Shown in pieces: positions 52,281 to 59,626 of a stretch of DNA of 63,603 nucleotides (position 1 is the first letter of the stretch; the number at the start of each line of letters is the position of its first letter). The notes beneath the pieces were generated by a model. That model searched no databases. It saw only the letters and a list, made by a program, of their open reading frames with translations, and was not told the origin of the DNA. Source of the stretch: a virus; the IMG/VR virus record IMGVR_UViG_3300033143_000299, positions 1 to 63,603 of that record; one strand, written 5' to 3'. The position numbers were made by a program, and so were the translations under genes.

Positions 52281-52841
52281 TTATAATTCAAACGTTTCTT
52301 CTTCAAGGACTTCTTCAGCTTCAGCCTTTACTTCATCCTCTTCATTTACTTCATCAACCTCTTGGTTATCAACTGTATCAAATGCCTCCTCTGGTGTAGC
52401 ATTCTGTACTATCTTAGCTTCAGTAACTAAACCATTAGCTTCTCTAATGTCTTGACCATTAGTGTGTGCTATTAGCGTGTCTTCAGCTGTAGTATCAGGT
52501 GTAAATATTGTTTTCCTATAAATAGGTTGACCATCTACACAGCATACAATACCTGTATCCCCTGCATATTTAAGATCTCTGTCAGGATTAGTAGAGTTAA
52601 ATGGCTCTAAGCTCTCCTTGATTACAATTTTACCGTTTAGTACTTGGTTTGCTTTCCAGTTCATAGACTGTAAGTCTTCTAGTTTACCTGGAATTAGAGC
52701 TGATAAGTTCATAGGTCTTAAGAAACCGTTGCTTCCAAATCCTACTCTCTTTTGTGTTACTCTAGCATATCCATACTCTGAGTTGTTTTCTGATTGACGG
52801 ATAGCATTACCCATCTCATCTGCGTTAATGATTACTTGCAT
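52281..52841 (-). CDS. Acidic-tailed phage protein, possible DNA-binding accessory
   Basis: In this 186-residue protein a beta-rich core (YARVTQKRVGFGSNGFLRP, GKIVIKESLEPF, YAGDTGIVCCVDG) is followed by a long acidic tail (EVDEVNEEDEVKAEAEE...). The core phrase KYAGDTGIVC...DGQPIYRKT is recalled from conserved Bacteroidota phage proteins without known function. The tail resembles those that recruit replication partners. Confidence 0.5.
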   Translation of the reverse strand: MQVIINADEMGNAIRQSENNSEYGYARVTQKRVGFGSNGFLRPMNLSALIPGKLEDLQSMNWKANQVLNGKIVIKESLEPFNSTNPDRDLKYAGDTGIVCCVDGQPIYRKTIFTPDTTAEDTLIAHTNGQDIREANGLVTEAKIVQNATPEEAFDTVDNQEVDEVNEEDEVKAEAEEVLEEETFEL

Positions 52842-52882
52842 TTTTAAAAAATTTATAAATTAATAATTGATTTTATTGATGA

Positions 52883-53149
52883 TTAAATATCATCTGAATG
52901 GAAATACGGGTCATCAAGTTTTTCAAAAGCATTAATCTCATCCAAAGCTGGCTCAAATTCTTCTATGAATTCTACTGCAATCTCTGGTGGTTGTGTTCTA
53001 TTAATGCTACTGTTATAAAATGGATTACCCACATCTTTAGTATATGCTGAACTCAGACCATTAAGGTCATTGTACTCATCATCTGTCAATGCTAAGTACT
53101 GCTCTAGTGAGCATTCTATTATTCTGCCATTGGGTAATTGTATAATCAT
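52883..53149 (-). CDS. Acidic protein controlled by a start-codon hairpin
   Basis: The 88-residue product is acidic, with AFEKLDDPYFHSDDI at the C-terminus. A 7 bp hairpin ends one base before the ATG (53151-53169), leaving no room for a normal Shine-Dalgarno, so translation may be regulated. Function unknown. Confidence 0.5.
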   Translation of the reverse strand: MIIQLPNGRIIECSLEQYLALTDDEYNDLNGLSSAYTKDVGNPFYNSSINRTQPPEIAVEFIEEFEPALDEINAFEKLDDPYFHSDDI

Positions 53150-53150
53150 C

Positions 53151-53169
53151 TGTTAGAATGTGTCTAACA
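53151..53169 (-). promoter_or_regulatory. Start-proximal RNA hairpin (translational operator candidate)
   Basis: TGTTAGA and TCTAACA pair perfectly with a 5 nt loop; the 3' end lies one base before the ATG of the 88-residue gene on the leftward transcript. It resembles phage operators where a bound protein blocks initiation. Confidence 0.5.
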
Positions 53170-53258
53170 AAGCTATAAAAACTAAACCGTTCTGGCTGAA
53201 TAATAATTAGATTTATTAATCTGAATTCAAAAATAAATAGCAGTATAATAGCTAACGT

Positions 53259-53513
53259 CTAAATTATGATTAGCTTTCTACCTACTCTTTTAATATAATT
53301 ATGTGCTTTTAACTCTCTAATATATCTACTAACTGTATCAGGAGTGACATTTAGAGTGTCTGCTAACGTTGATAGTGAAGGAAAACATTCTCTATCTTTG
53401 TCAGCATAACAGGACAATAAACTATATAGTCCTTTTGCTTGTATAGTAAGGCTTGGATCAGTCATTACTTGATGCATAACTATTCCAAACCTATTGTTTT
53501 TAATCTTGTGCAT
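53259..53513 (-). CDS. Helix-turn-helix regulator / replication initiator-like protein
   Basis: This 84-residue product is one winged-helix domain: MTDPSLTIQAKGLYSLLSCY, then FPSLSTLADTLNVTPDTVSR with the recognition helix, and a basic wing (IKRVGRKLIII). It matches the HTH_36-type domains of phage and plasmid regulators and replication initiators. Its place near the transcription hub fits control of early transcription or replication. Overlaps the next gene by 14 bp. Confidence 0.7.
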   Translation of the reverse strand: MHKIKNNRFGIVMHQVMTDPSLTIQAKGLYSLLSCYADKDRECFPSLSTLADTLNVTPDTVSRYIRELKAHNYIKRVGRKLIII

Positions 53514-53685
53514 GATCTTTTAGTATTCTCAACAGTGACATATTATCATCAGCCTCTGCTGCAAGATCCAGATTTCTTAATGAGTACTTATCATTCATGT
53601 ACTTACCAAACTTCCCTTTTATTTTAGGGTCTTTGGTTAGCTTATGATACTCACTAACAATCAGTGCTCTTGATAACTTAGGCAT
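53500..53685 (-). CDS. Small helical protein
   Basis: A 61-residue product, basic at the start and helical throughout (LSRALIVSEYHKLTKDPKIK). Co-translated with its neighbours by short overlaps. Function unknown. Confidence 0.45.
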   Translation of the reverse strand: MPKLSRALIVSEYHKLTKDPKIKGKFGKYMNDKYSLRNLDLAAEADDNMSLLRILKDHAQD

Positions 53686-54172
53686 CTAACTCATGTACTA
53701 TATCAAAATACTTGATGTCTTCTTCACGTACTTTGATTAAATCTACAGGTGCAAAGTCATGTTCTACACCTTTGTATAGTTTTTCTTCATCATGATACAT
53801 CAGTTCTACTGTGATCCGTTGATAAAATGGGTCATAGGTTTCTTTATTGTATGATGCATCCTTGATAACCTTACCAAATACATATCCATCTCCTGGATTT
53901 AGATTCATATCAGTAAGTATATCCCACTCAAAACCATCTTTGTCTCCTTTATGCCAGTTTGGTGGCTTAACTTTGACATAGTCTCCTGGGAATACTGGTT
54001 CATACTTCTTACCTACACAAGCAAGATGTAATATTAATTCTTTGCTATGATCTGGTAGTTTACCAAGTATGATTTCTTTTATATGTTCACTGTTGTGCTC
54101 ACATTGTATGTTAAACACATTAGTGATAAGCTTATTGAGAACTTCTTCTGCAATATTCAATTTATTATTCAT
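53678..54172 (-). CDS. Unknown protein of the leftward early cluster
   Basis: The start is placed at 54172 (MNNKLNIAEEVL); a longer frame starting at 54220 would run through a likely leader region. The 164-residue product has a helical front and a beta-rich back (VKVKPPNWHKGDKDGFEWD). No motif recognised. Confidence 0.5.
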   Translation of the reverse strand: MNNKLNIAEEVLNKLITNVFNIQCEHNSEHIKEIILGKLPDHSKELILHLACVGKKYEPVFPGDYVKVKPPNWHKGDKDGFEWDILTDMNLNPGDGYVFGKVIKDASYNKETYDPFYQRITVELMYHDEEKLYKGVEHDFAPVDLIKVREEDIKYFDIVHELDA

Positions 54173-54198
54173 GTTAATTATTATTAAGAGATAGAGGA

Positions 54199-54259
54199 CA
54201 CCAGTAGATAAACTAAACAATTTATGAAAGATGTAATTCTAAAAAAAAATCTACTGGTG
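54199..54259. repeat. Widely spaced inverted repeat with 11 bp arms
   Basis: CACCAGTAGAT (54199-54209) and ATCTACTGGTG (54249-54259) are perfect inverted copies 39 bp apart, in the gap upstream of the 164-residue gene; a partial third copy (TACTGGTG) lies near 54336. A possible protein-binding or processing site. Confidence 0.5.
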
Positions 54260-54366
54260 CCATATCAAGGGTTACCACTCTAACCACAATCAATCTTCAA
54301 GGCCTAACTACAATAGTATTTATATAAATATAATTACTGGTGTTGTTAGTCTATTAATGGTAATAG

Positions 54367-54600
54367 TTATTTAAATAGGTTTTTGATTCTGACCCATAAA
54401 GATTCTTTAGGGACAATACCAAACTGAAAGAATGTTAATTCAAGCATCTCCATCTCTTTCTTGATGTATGCTAATGCTTTATCAGTGAACTCAAGTTCTC
54501 CTGTATATGTATTTAATTGAAGAGCATCATCCCCAAAATAGAGATGTGCTCTTTCTTCTGCTAAATAATGTATTAATGTTTCTAGTCTATCTGGATCCAT
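54367..54600 (-). CDS. Small acidic protein
   Basis: The start at MDPDRLE is preferred because it makes a TAATG overlap with the lipoprotein gene upstream; 77 residues. Largely helical and acidic. Function unknown. Confidence 0.45.
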   Translation of the reverse strand: MDPDRLETLIHYLAEERAHLYFGDDALQLNTYTGELEFTDKALAYIKKEMEMLELTFFQFGIVPKESLWVRIKNLFK

Positions 54601-54752
54601 TAGCATCTAGTGTATTTCTGCTTCTTAGCGTTCCAGCATTTCATTTTAGACTGTTTCATTTTGGATGTCTTGCACGATCTAGATGATCCACAAGACTGGA
54701 TTACGGGTCCTGCTATAAATAGAAAGACCATAAGGATTATTATTCTTCTCAT
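54600..54752 (-). CDS. Short lipoprotein
   Basis: The 50-residue product has a hydrophobic segment MRRIIILMVFLFIAGPVIQ ending in a lipobox-like SC|GSS, followed by a Lys/Cys-rich tail. Its stop overlaps the next start (TAATG). Probably a small envelope lipoprotein. Confidence 0.45.
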   Translation of the reverse strand: MRRIIILMVFLFIAGPVIQSCGSSRSCKTSKMKQSKMKCWNAKKQKYTRC

Positions 54753-54757
54753 GATTA

Positions 54758-54949
54758 TTAAGTGTTATAAGATATAGCATACGATATGTATCCTATCTCT
54801 TGATTATGTTTGATTACTTTTAGTGTGTGTTCTGCTCCTTGTCTGGTGCTATGGTAACGTGATTGTCTGTCATAAGGCATACCATTTTGAGTACGACCTA
54901 TGTAATAACCAGCTGATGACCTAAGCACCTTTAATGGTGAAATGTTCAT
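54758..54949 (-). CDS. Small protein with AGYYIGR motif
   Basis: The ATG at 54949 (MNISPLKVL) is chosen over one at 54976; 63 residues. Contains SSAGYYIGRTQNGMPYDRQS, a pattern recalled from small phage proteins without known role. Five base pairs before the lipoprotein start. Confidence 0.45.
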   Translation of the reverse strand: MNISPLKVLRSSAGYYIGRTQNGMPYDRQSRYHSTRQGAEHTLKVIKHNQEIGYISYAISYNT

Positions 54950-54976
54950 TTGATTATTTATTAAGTGATTGTGCAA

Positions 54977-55357
54977 TATTGCGGGTACTATGTCTATTAT
55001 CCTATAGAGGAAGAGACAAGCTAACCTATAACCTGTGGCCTTATTGGTATTGTTGAGTCATTACCACTAGTTATAGTAGTGTTAGCTATATTTATATTAT
55101 TAGTTGTGAGAACTTTTTATGTGTGTGTAAAAGTGGTAAATAGTGGGTATATGGACCTAACTCTCACAATGTGACACACATTAATAAGTTTTTTTCTTTT
55201 TTTATTACTTATTGCAAGCAAATAATAGATTGGGAGCAAAAAGTAGGAAAGAAAGAGAGAAAACTGTAGGATGTGTGTAAGTATTGCTGCAGTAACGTGT
55301 AAGTATGGCCAGAGTGCAAGCAAGAGCTGACCTAAGCCAGCTACTCACTCTTCAGCT
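54977..55357. other. Gene-free region with direct and inverted repeats (possible origin or regulatory hub)
   Basis: No convincing gene in 381 bp. GTGTAAGTAT occurs twice 22 bp apart (55275-55284 and 55297-55306), TGCAAGCAA occurs at 55213 and 55315, TCACAATGTGA (55164-55174) is a near-palindrome, and a polypurine tract lies near 55231-55260. AGAGCTG (55323-55329) and CAGCTCT (55353-55359) form a hairpin overlapping the stop of the next gene. The region lies by the point where transcription turns, so an origin or early control region is possible. Confidence 0.5.
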
Positions 55358-55687
55358 CTACGCTTTACAGTAGAACAGGTTCTCCATTACCTCACCGTCA
55401 CTCCTTACAAAGTTAGTGTCACCTACAATTAGTTCAGGTATCTCATCACCTTGTTTGAATTCTTTCTCAAACGTATTCCAAAATGGATTGTCTGCATTCA
55501 TTGGTAATCCCTCATTTGTTTTGGGGCTATAGATTCCGTAGCGTGCATTACTATTATTTCCAATGTTGACTACTTGAGAACCTAACTTAATTTTAGAAGT
55601 TCCTGCAGGTTTGTCTGAAACAATAATTGTTTTGTACTGTGTGCCGTCTGCACGTGTACCTTTGTTGATTTTGTGTAAATAAGCCAT
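55358..55687 (-). CDS. Small beta-rich protein of unknown function
   Basis: This 109-residue product is beta-strand-rich (TQYKTIIVSDKPAG, IPELIVGDTNFVRSD) with a Phe/Trp patch (ADNPFWNTFEKEF). It is the first leftward gene from the divergent hub. Function unknown. Confidence 0.5.
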   Translation of the reverse strand: MAYLHKINKGTRADGTQYKTIIVSDKPAGTSKIKLGSQVVNIGNNSNARYGIYSPKTNEGLPMNADNPFWNTFEKEFKQGDEIPELIVGDTNFVRSDGEVMENLFYCKA

Positions 55688-55923
55688 TGTTATAATTTTT
55701 AAATGGTTTTGTGGATTATTACGGGGGGTTCCCCAACCACAAACAAAAGCTGGGGAGCAAATCTGTAGGAGGTTATTAGCACGCTAAACACACAATTTTT
55801 TAGGGGGGATGGAAAATTTTTTAATCAGGTGGGGGGAAGGTTGGGCTGAATTTATTTTTTTGGGACTCCAAATTTTAGTATATTGTCTGTATAGATGGAT
55901 TGTAAATAACTAAAAAATTAAAG
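55688..55923. promoter_or_regulatory. Divergent promoter region with three G6 runs
   Basis: The gap between the outermost leftward and rightward genes. Runs of six G lie at about 55723, 55803 and 55831 on the plus strand in an AT-rich genome, with further GG/GGG groups after the last one, so a G-quadruplex is possible. A hairpin GTTCCCCA (55728-55735) with TGGGGAGC (55751-55758) follows the first run. Confidence 0.45.
55871..55893 (+). promoter_or_regulatory. Candidate phage promoter, copy 4 of the motif
   Basis: AATTTTAGTATATTGTCTG then TATA resembles the other copies with small changes (AG for G, GTC in the middle) and starts about 53 bp before the first rightward gene. Confidence 0.45.
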
Positions 55924-56241
55924 ATGTCAAACTGGGAAAATGAGCCAGAACATGATTCTGGACTAAGTGAAATAGAACAAATGCAACTAGATGCAATCAT
56001 ACTTGAGACTGCATATAATAATTCCTATTTGGTTTTAACTAATCAAATTACTTTTGAAGATCTTCTCTCTAAGAAGTTTGACACCGGGCATGAAGCAGTC
56101 ATGGCCTATGATCCAGAAGAAGGTCCTACACAAGAGCAGTTGGATAATATGATTCATTACTACATAGGTCTTGAGGAATATGAGAGATGTGCTAAGTTGC
56201 AAAGATTAATGGATGAAGCGTATCCGCAAATAATAGACTAA
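55924..56241 (+). CDS. Acidic protein, first gene of the rightward block
   Basis: The 105-residue protein is acidic and helical (LSEIEQMQLDAIILETAYNN). It starts 31 bp after the promoter copy and overlaps the next gene by TAATG. Function unknown; as the most promoter-proximal gene it may be highly expressed. Confidence 0.5.
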   Translation: MSNWENEPEHDSGLSEIEQMQLDAIILETAYNNSYLVLTNQITFEDLLSKKFDTGHEAVMAYDPEEGPTQEQLDNMIHYYIGLEEYERCAKLQRLMDEAYPQIID

Positions 56242-56447
56242 TGGCACTAAAAAAATCAGGGAAAAAGAAAAGCACCGTAAATAGTTCAGGTAACTATACT
56301 AAACCGGGAATGCGTAAAAGATTGTTTAATCAAATCAAAGCTGGAAGCAAAGGTGGTAGACCAGGTCAGTGGTCAGCACGTAAAGCTCAGATGTTAGCTA
56401 AAAAGTATAAAGCTGCTGGTGGAGGTTATAAAGGTAAAAAGAAATGA
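56241..56447 (+). CDS. Lys/Gly-rich DUF5872-like protein
   Basis: The 68-residue product holds KPGMRKRLFNQIKAGSKGGR then PGQWSARKAQMLAKKY, a block recalled from the DUF5872-type small basic proteins of phages and bacteria. No enzymatic role is known. Strong positive charge suggests DNA binding. TAATG overlap with the gene before it and a shorter overlap after. Confidence 0.6.
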   Translation: MALKKSGKKKSTVNSSGNYTKPGMRKRLFNQIKAGSKGGRPGQWSARKAQMLAKKYKAAGGGYKGKKK

Positions 56448-56593
56448 AAGTAAAAGCACCTAAAGGATATCATTGGATGAAAGCCGGTAAAGGATCTCCT
56501 AAATTAATGAAGGATCCTAAGACTGGTTATAAAGCTCATCCGGGAGCAAGTAAATCATTTAATTTTGCAATACAAAAAGTACATAAAAAATAA
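56444..56593 (+). CDS. Short basic protein with KGYHWMKAG motif
   Basis: The 49-residue product includes KAPKGYHWMKAGKG and ends in basic FAIQKVHKK. Overlaps the next gene's ATG (TAATG). Function unknown. Confidence 0.5.
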   Translation: MKVKAPKGYHWMKAGKGSPKLMKDPKTGYKAHPGASKSFNFAIQKVHKK

Positions 56594-56778
56594 TGCGTAA
56601 AAAGATAATAATATTTTTTGTATGTTTGTTACTAAGTTCTTGTGGCGTATCTAAGCCGTCATGGGAAAGAGATAAATGCTGTAAAGAAGCAAAGGTCACT
56701 CAAAATGATCATACTTTTATGGGTATATTATTTTCAGGATTAGTATTATTTAGTTTACACACTTTTACAACAAGGTAA
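56593..56778 (+). CDS. Small lipoprotein
   Basis: The 61-residue product has a lipobox near residue 17 (LLSSC|GVSK) after a hydrophobic segment (IIIFFVCLLL), and a second membrane helix at the C-terminus (FMGILFSGLVLFSLHTF). Two neighbouring Cys (DKCCKEA) may form a disulfide. Host envelope location; function unknown. Confidence 0.5.
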   Translation: MRKKIIIFFVCLLLSSCGVSKPSWERDKCCKEAKVTQNDHTFMGILFSGLVLFSLHTFTTR

Positions 56779-57041
56779 TGGCTAAAACAAAGCAACAAAA
56801 AAGTCTAGATAGATGGACTAAGCAGAAGTGGAGAACTCCTTCAGGTAAGAAAAGTTCTGAGACAGGTGAAGTGTATGCACCTGCTAAAACTATATCTAAG
56901 CTAAAAGGAACTAAGAAAGGTAGAAAGAAGCTAGCTGCAGCGAATGCAAAGAAGAGAGCAGCAACAAGAAAAGGTAAACAGCATGCTAGTCATGGCTTAC
57001 ATAAAGGTAAGAACAGAACTGGGGCTAAGAAAAAGAAATAA
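56778..57041 (+). CDS. Lys-rich basic protein
   Basis: The product is rich in Lys, Arg and Gly with a C-terminal KGKNRTGAKKKK; 87 residues. It resembles other basic small proteins of this genome. It lies in the same unit as the SET-domain gene, so its lysines could be substrates, which is inference. Confidence 0.5.
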   Translation: MAKTKQQKSLDRWTKQKWRTPSGKKSSETGEVYAPAKTISKLKGTKKGRKKLAAANAKKRAATRKGKQHASHGLHKGKNRTGAKKKK

Positions 57042-57042
57042 G

Positions 57043-57504
57043 ATGAGAAAAAGAGAAAAAGCAAGGAAGTGGTTTGCCCATAGAGGTATAAATCCAGATA
57101 ACACATTTACTAATCCAGAAGATAGACAATTCTACAAGTTAGACTTTCCACCAATTCCAGTGAAATATGAGAATGGTCCTTCATTACAATGTCAAATAGA
57201 TATTATTTCATTTTTGTTTTATTCTCATGTAACTGTAATGTTTAATGATCCTTCAGGACAAGAGTGGAAATATGAAGGTGGTGCAGGAGGATTAGGTGTT
57301 GGAGATATTTCTGGAGAAGGTATAATTACTTATGGAGATTTAGATGTATTAACCAAGGCAACTACTTTTGAAGTATCTTTTATAAGTGCTGATGGTGGTG
57401 GTACACAAGTATCTTGGGGATCTAGTGGTAACGCATTTGCTGCTGGTGTTGGTGAAGGCTTTGGAGTCTTTGGTGGCAGTGGTGGATGGTCAAAAGTAGG
57501 ATAG
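57043..57504 (+). CDS. Glycine-rich beta protein of unknown function
   Basis: The ATG at 57043 is chosen just after the previous stop; a longer frame starting at 56944 would run inside the preceding gene. The 153-residue protein has a basic start (MRKREKARKWFAHRG) and a Gly-rich, beta-type second half (GGAGGLGVGDISGEG). A structural or lectin-like fold is possible. No family recognised. Confidence 0.5.
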   Translation: MRKREKARKWFAHRGINPDNTFTNPEDRQFYKLDFPPIPVKYENGPSLQCQIDIISFLFYSHVTVMFNDPSGQEWKYEGGAGGLGVGDISGEGIITYGDLDVLTKATTFEVSFISADGGGTQVSWGSSGNAFAAGVGEGFGVFGGSGGWSKVG

Positions 57505-57506
57505 TT

Positions 57507-57794
57507 ATGGCAAAGAAAAAAGATCCAAGATTAGCAAGAGCAGGAGTTTCTGGTTATAATAAACCAAAGCGTACTCCAAGTCACCCTACTAAATCTCATG
57601 TTGTAGTAGCAAAAGTAGGGGATAAAATAAAAACAATACGTTTTGGACAACAAGGCGTAAAAGGAGCTGGTAAAAATCCTAAGTCAGCAAAAGATAAAGC
57701 TAGAAAGAAATCATATTATGCTAGACATAATGCACAAGATTCAAGTCCTTCTAAACTTTCAGCAAGATACTGGTCACACAAAGTAAAATGGTAG
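57507..57794 (+). CDS. Conserved-type basic phage protein with KARYW-like end
   Basis: The 95-residue product has VVVAKVGDKIKTIRFGQQGV then KGAGKNPKSAKDKARKKSYYAR and ends LSARYWSHKVKW. The IRFGxxG...ARH...S-x-R-YW order is recalled from small phage proteins of cyanophage and pelagiphage genomes without known function. Overlaps the next gene slightly. Confidence 0.6.
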   Translation: MAKKKDPRLARAGVSGYNKPKRTPSHPTKSHVVVAKVGDKIKTIRFGQQGVKGAGKNPKSAKDKARKKSYYARHNAQDSSPSKLSARYWSHKVKW

Positions 57795-58000
57795 GGGTTA
57801 TTGTTGTATTTATATTACTCTGGGTATGGATTGCTCATGAGATAAAGCATGCACCTCTCATAGATGATGATACATATATGGAAAGAGACAAACAATGGTA
57901 CATAGATCAGTATAATAGAAACAGATCTTACAAAGATCAAATACAAACTTGGGAACAGTTTAAACAAAAAACAAAGCCCTATGGAAAACAAACCCTATAA
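57788..58000 (+). CDS. Small single-pass membrane protein
   Basis: In this 70-residue protein an N-terminal helix (VGVIVVFILLWVWIAHEI) is followed by a charged soluble part rich in Asp, Lys and Tyr. It overlaps the SET gene by 20 bp and is expressed with it. Function unknown. Confidence 0.5.
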   Translation: MVGVIVVFILLWVWIAHEIKHAPLIDDDTYMERDKQWYIDQYNRNRSYKDQIQTWEQFKQKTKPYGKQTL

Positions 58001-58295
58001 ACCATTACCAGACTATCTTACAATAGGTCCTTCAGACATACACGGTGCTGGGATCTTTGCAAAAGAAGATATACCTGCAGGAATAGATATGGGAATCACT
58101 CATGTCTATGATCCTGAGTTTCAACATGATTACATACGTACTCCACTAGGAGGATTTATAAATCATCATAATGAACCTAACTGTGAATTAGTAGAAGATG
58201 ATGCAGATTTTACATACAAGAAACTAAAAACTCTCCGTAAAATAGAAATGGGTGAAGAAATCACTCTCAAATACAGTTTATATAAATTTAAATAA
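57981..58295 (+). CDS. SET-domain protein (candidate lysine methyltransferase)
   Basis: The SET signatures of this 104-residue protein are clear: SDIHGAGIFAKEDIPAG (AdoMet-binding front), GGFINHHNEPNCEL (the NHxxxPN catalytic block) and IEMGEEITLKYSLYKF (the GEEIT-Y end). It is a minimal SET with no pre-SET or post-SET zinc region. SET enzymes use S-adenosylmethionine to methylate lysine. Neighbouring genes encode many small lysine-rich proteins, natural candidates for substrates, though host proteins are equally possible. Confidence 0.75.
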   Translation: MENKPYKPLPDYLTIGPSDIHGAGIFAKEDIPAGIDMGITHVYDPEFQHDYIRTPLGGFINHHNEPNCELVEDDADFTYKKLKTLRKIEMGEEITLKYSLYKFK

Positions 58296-58335
58296 ATATT
58301 TTAGTCTTAAACTTTTTTTATTTAAACTATTTATG

Positions 58336-58343
58336 TATGTTTG
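58336..58343 (+). promoter_or_regulatory. Host-type -7 promoter element TATGTTTG
   Basis: TATGTTTG matches the Bacteroidota -7 consensus TAnnTTTG exactly, 32 bp before the ATG of the gene at 58375. The -33 position has a T-run rather than TTTG. It lies in the only clear gap of the right-hand block. Confidence 0.4.
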
Positions 58344-58374
58344 TAAATAGTATTAATTTAAAAACCAATTTAAA

Positions 58375-58692
58375 ATGGCAAACAAGACTATCAAGCTGGA
58401 TCCTAACGTAGATCCAAATCAAAAAGAACTTTCTAAAGAAGAAATGGCTGAACGTAGAGAAGAGATTACTAAGTTCTACAAAGACAACATACCACATTTA
58501 ACTGTTCAAGCAGAGTATGAAGAATTACTATGTGTTATTGAAGAGTCTAGAGCAAAGAGAATGCAAGCTCAAATGTATTTAGCACAAGCATTTGCAGCCC
58601 AAAAAGAAGGAAACAATAATGTCAGCCCAAATTCTGATGAAGCAAAAGCTTTTAAAGAAGCAATGGAAAATGCTGCAAGTAAAGTAGAATAA
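58375..58692 (+). CDS. Helical acidic protein of unknown function
   Basis: The product begins MANKTIKLDPNVDPNQKELS and is helical and acidic, with a coiled-coil-like middle (EEYEELLCVIEESRAKRMQA); 105 residues. It is directly before the amidase gene. Possibly structural; no family recognised. Confidence 0.5.
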   Translation: MANKTIKLDPNVDPNQKELSKEEMAERREEITKFYKDNIPHLTVQAEYEELLCVIEESRAKRMQAQMYLAQAFAAQKEGNNNVSPNSDEAKAFKEAMENAASKVE

Positions 58693-59625
58693 ATGAGAAT
58701 TTTAAAAAGAGGTGATAAGAATCCTGATGTAATGAAGGTTCAACAAAAATTAGGATTAACACCAGATGGAGATTTTGGACCAATAACTGAGAAGCATGTT
58801 ATTAGATTTCAACTTACAAATGGATTAACTCCTGATGGTATTGTTGGATCTGAAACTTGGTCATTAATGTTAAACTTTGGAACAAGACACATGGATGCAA
58901 TTGATGAAGATAATGATTTATCTAGTCAATATTTTAACACCCCTTATGATCAGATAATACACAAATATTATTTACCTGACGGAGAATATGTTAAAAGAAA
59001 TAAGAGTAATCCTGTAGATAATAAATGGATATTTTTACACCATACAGCAGGTAATGCAAATCCATATGCTTGTGTAGATATGTGGGGTAGAGATACAAGA
59101 GGTAGAGTTGCTACAGAATTTATACTTGGTGGACAAAATCATAGAAACAATAGTGATGAATATGATGGTGTAATGGTACAAGCTTTTCCAGAAGGAAATC
59201 AAGGCTGGCATTTAGGTAAAACTAAATCAGGTATAATGAATAGAAATTCAGTAGGTATAGAAATATGCAATATGGGTTATTTAGATAGTAACAAAAAAAC
59301 TTATGTTGGATCTACTTGTCATGCTGATCAGATATGTGAGTTACCTGAAGCATTCAAAGGTAGATTATATTGGCATAACTATTCTGATAAACAACTCAAA
59401 GAGATTGATAAGTGGATTAGATGGGTAGGAGAAAGAGATGAGATAGATGTTAGAATAGGATTAAAACAGTATATCAAGAAGTATGGTCCTTCAAAAGGTT
59501 TTGGATATCAAGAAGATGCATGTCAAGGTAAAGTACAAGGATTACTTACACATACTAATGTTAGAAATGATAAGATGGATTGCTATCCGCATCCAGGATT
59601 AGTGGATTTAATAATGAGTTTATAG
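58693..59625 (+). CDS. Endolysin: peptidoglycan-binding domain plus amidase
   Basis: The N-terminal ~60 residues of this 310-residue protein form a PG_binding_1 domain (GDKNPDVMKVQQKLGLTPDG, then GIVGSETWSLML). The C-terminal part is an Amidase_2 N-acetylmuramoyl-L-alanine amidase: IFLHHTAG (zinc His), a Trp/Gly-rich middle (GWHLGKT), and SVGIEICNMG. It would cut the bond between muramic acid and the stem peptide at lysis. The holin candidate is encoded far away at 25005. Confidence 0.85.
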   Translation: MRILKRGDKNPDVMKVQQKLGLTPDGDFGPITEKHVIRFQLTNGLTPDGIVGSETWSLMLNFGTRHMDAIDEDNDLSSQYFNTPYDQIIHKYYLPDGEYVKRNKSNPVDNKWIFLHHTAGNANPYACVDMWGRDTRGRVATEFILGGQNHRNNSDEYDGVMVQAFPEGNQGWHLGKTKSGIMNRNSVGIEICNMGYLDSNKKTYVGSTCHADQICELPEAFKGRLYWHNYSDKQLKEIDKWIRWVGERDEIDVRIGLKQYIKKYGPSKGFGYQEDACQGKVQGLLTHTNVRNDKMDCYPHPGLVDLIMSL

Positions 59626-59626
59626 T

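Noticed and set aside
55164-55174. TCACAATGTGA as a CRP-type operator
   Set aside because: The half-sites are in the opposite order and spacing from CRP sites, and the host is not an enteric bacterium.
55117-55323. 68-codon leftward open frame with hydrophobic stretches
   Set aside because: It lies across the repeats and purine tract of a gene-free region, has no ribosome binding site and does not couple to a neighbour; best seen as chance.
57043-57504. Glycine-rich protein as a VapA-like virulence factor
   Set aside because: Only composition is similar; no shared motif could be pointed to.
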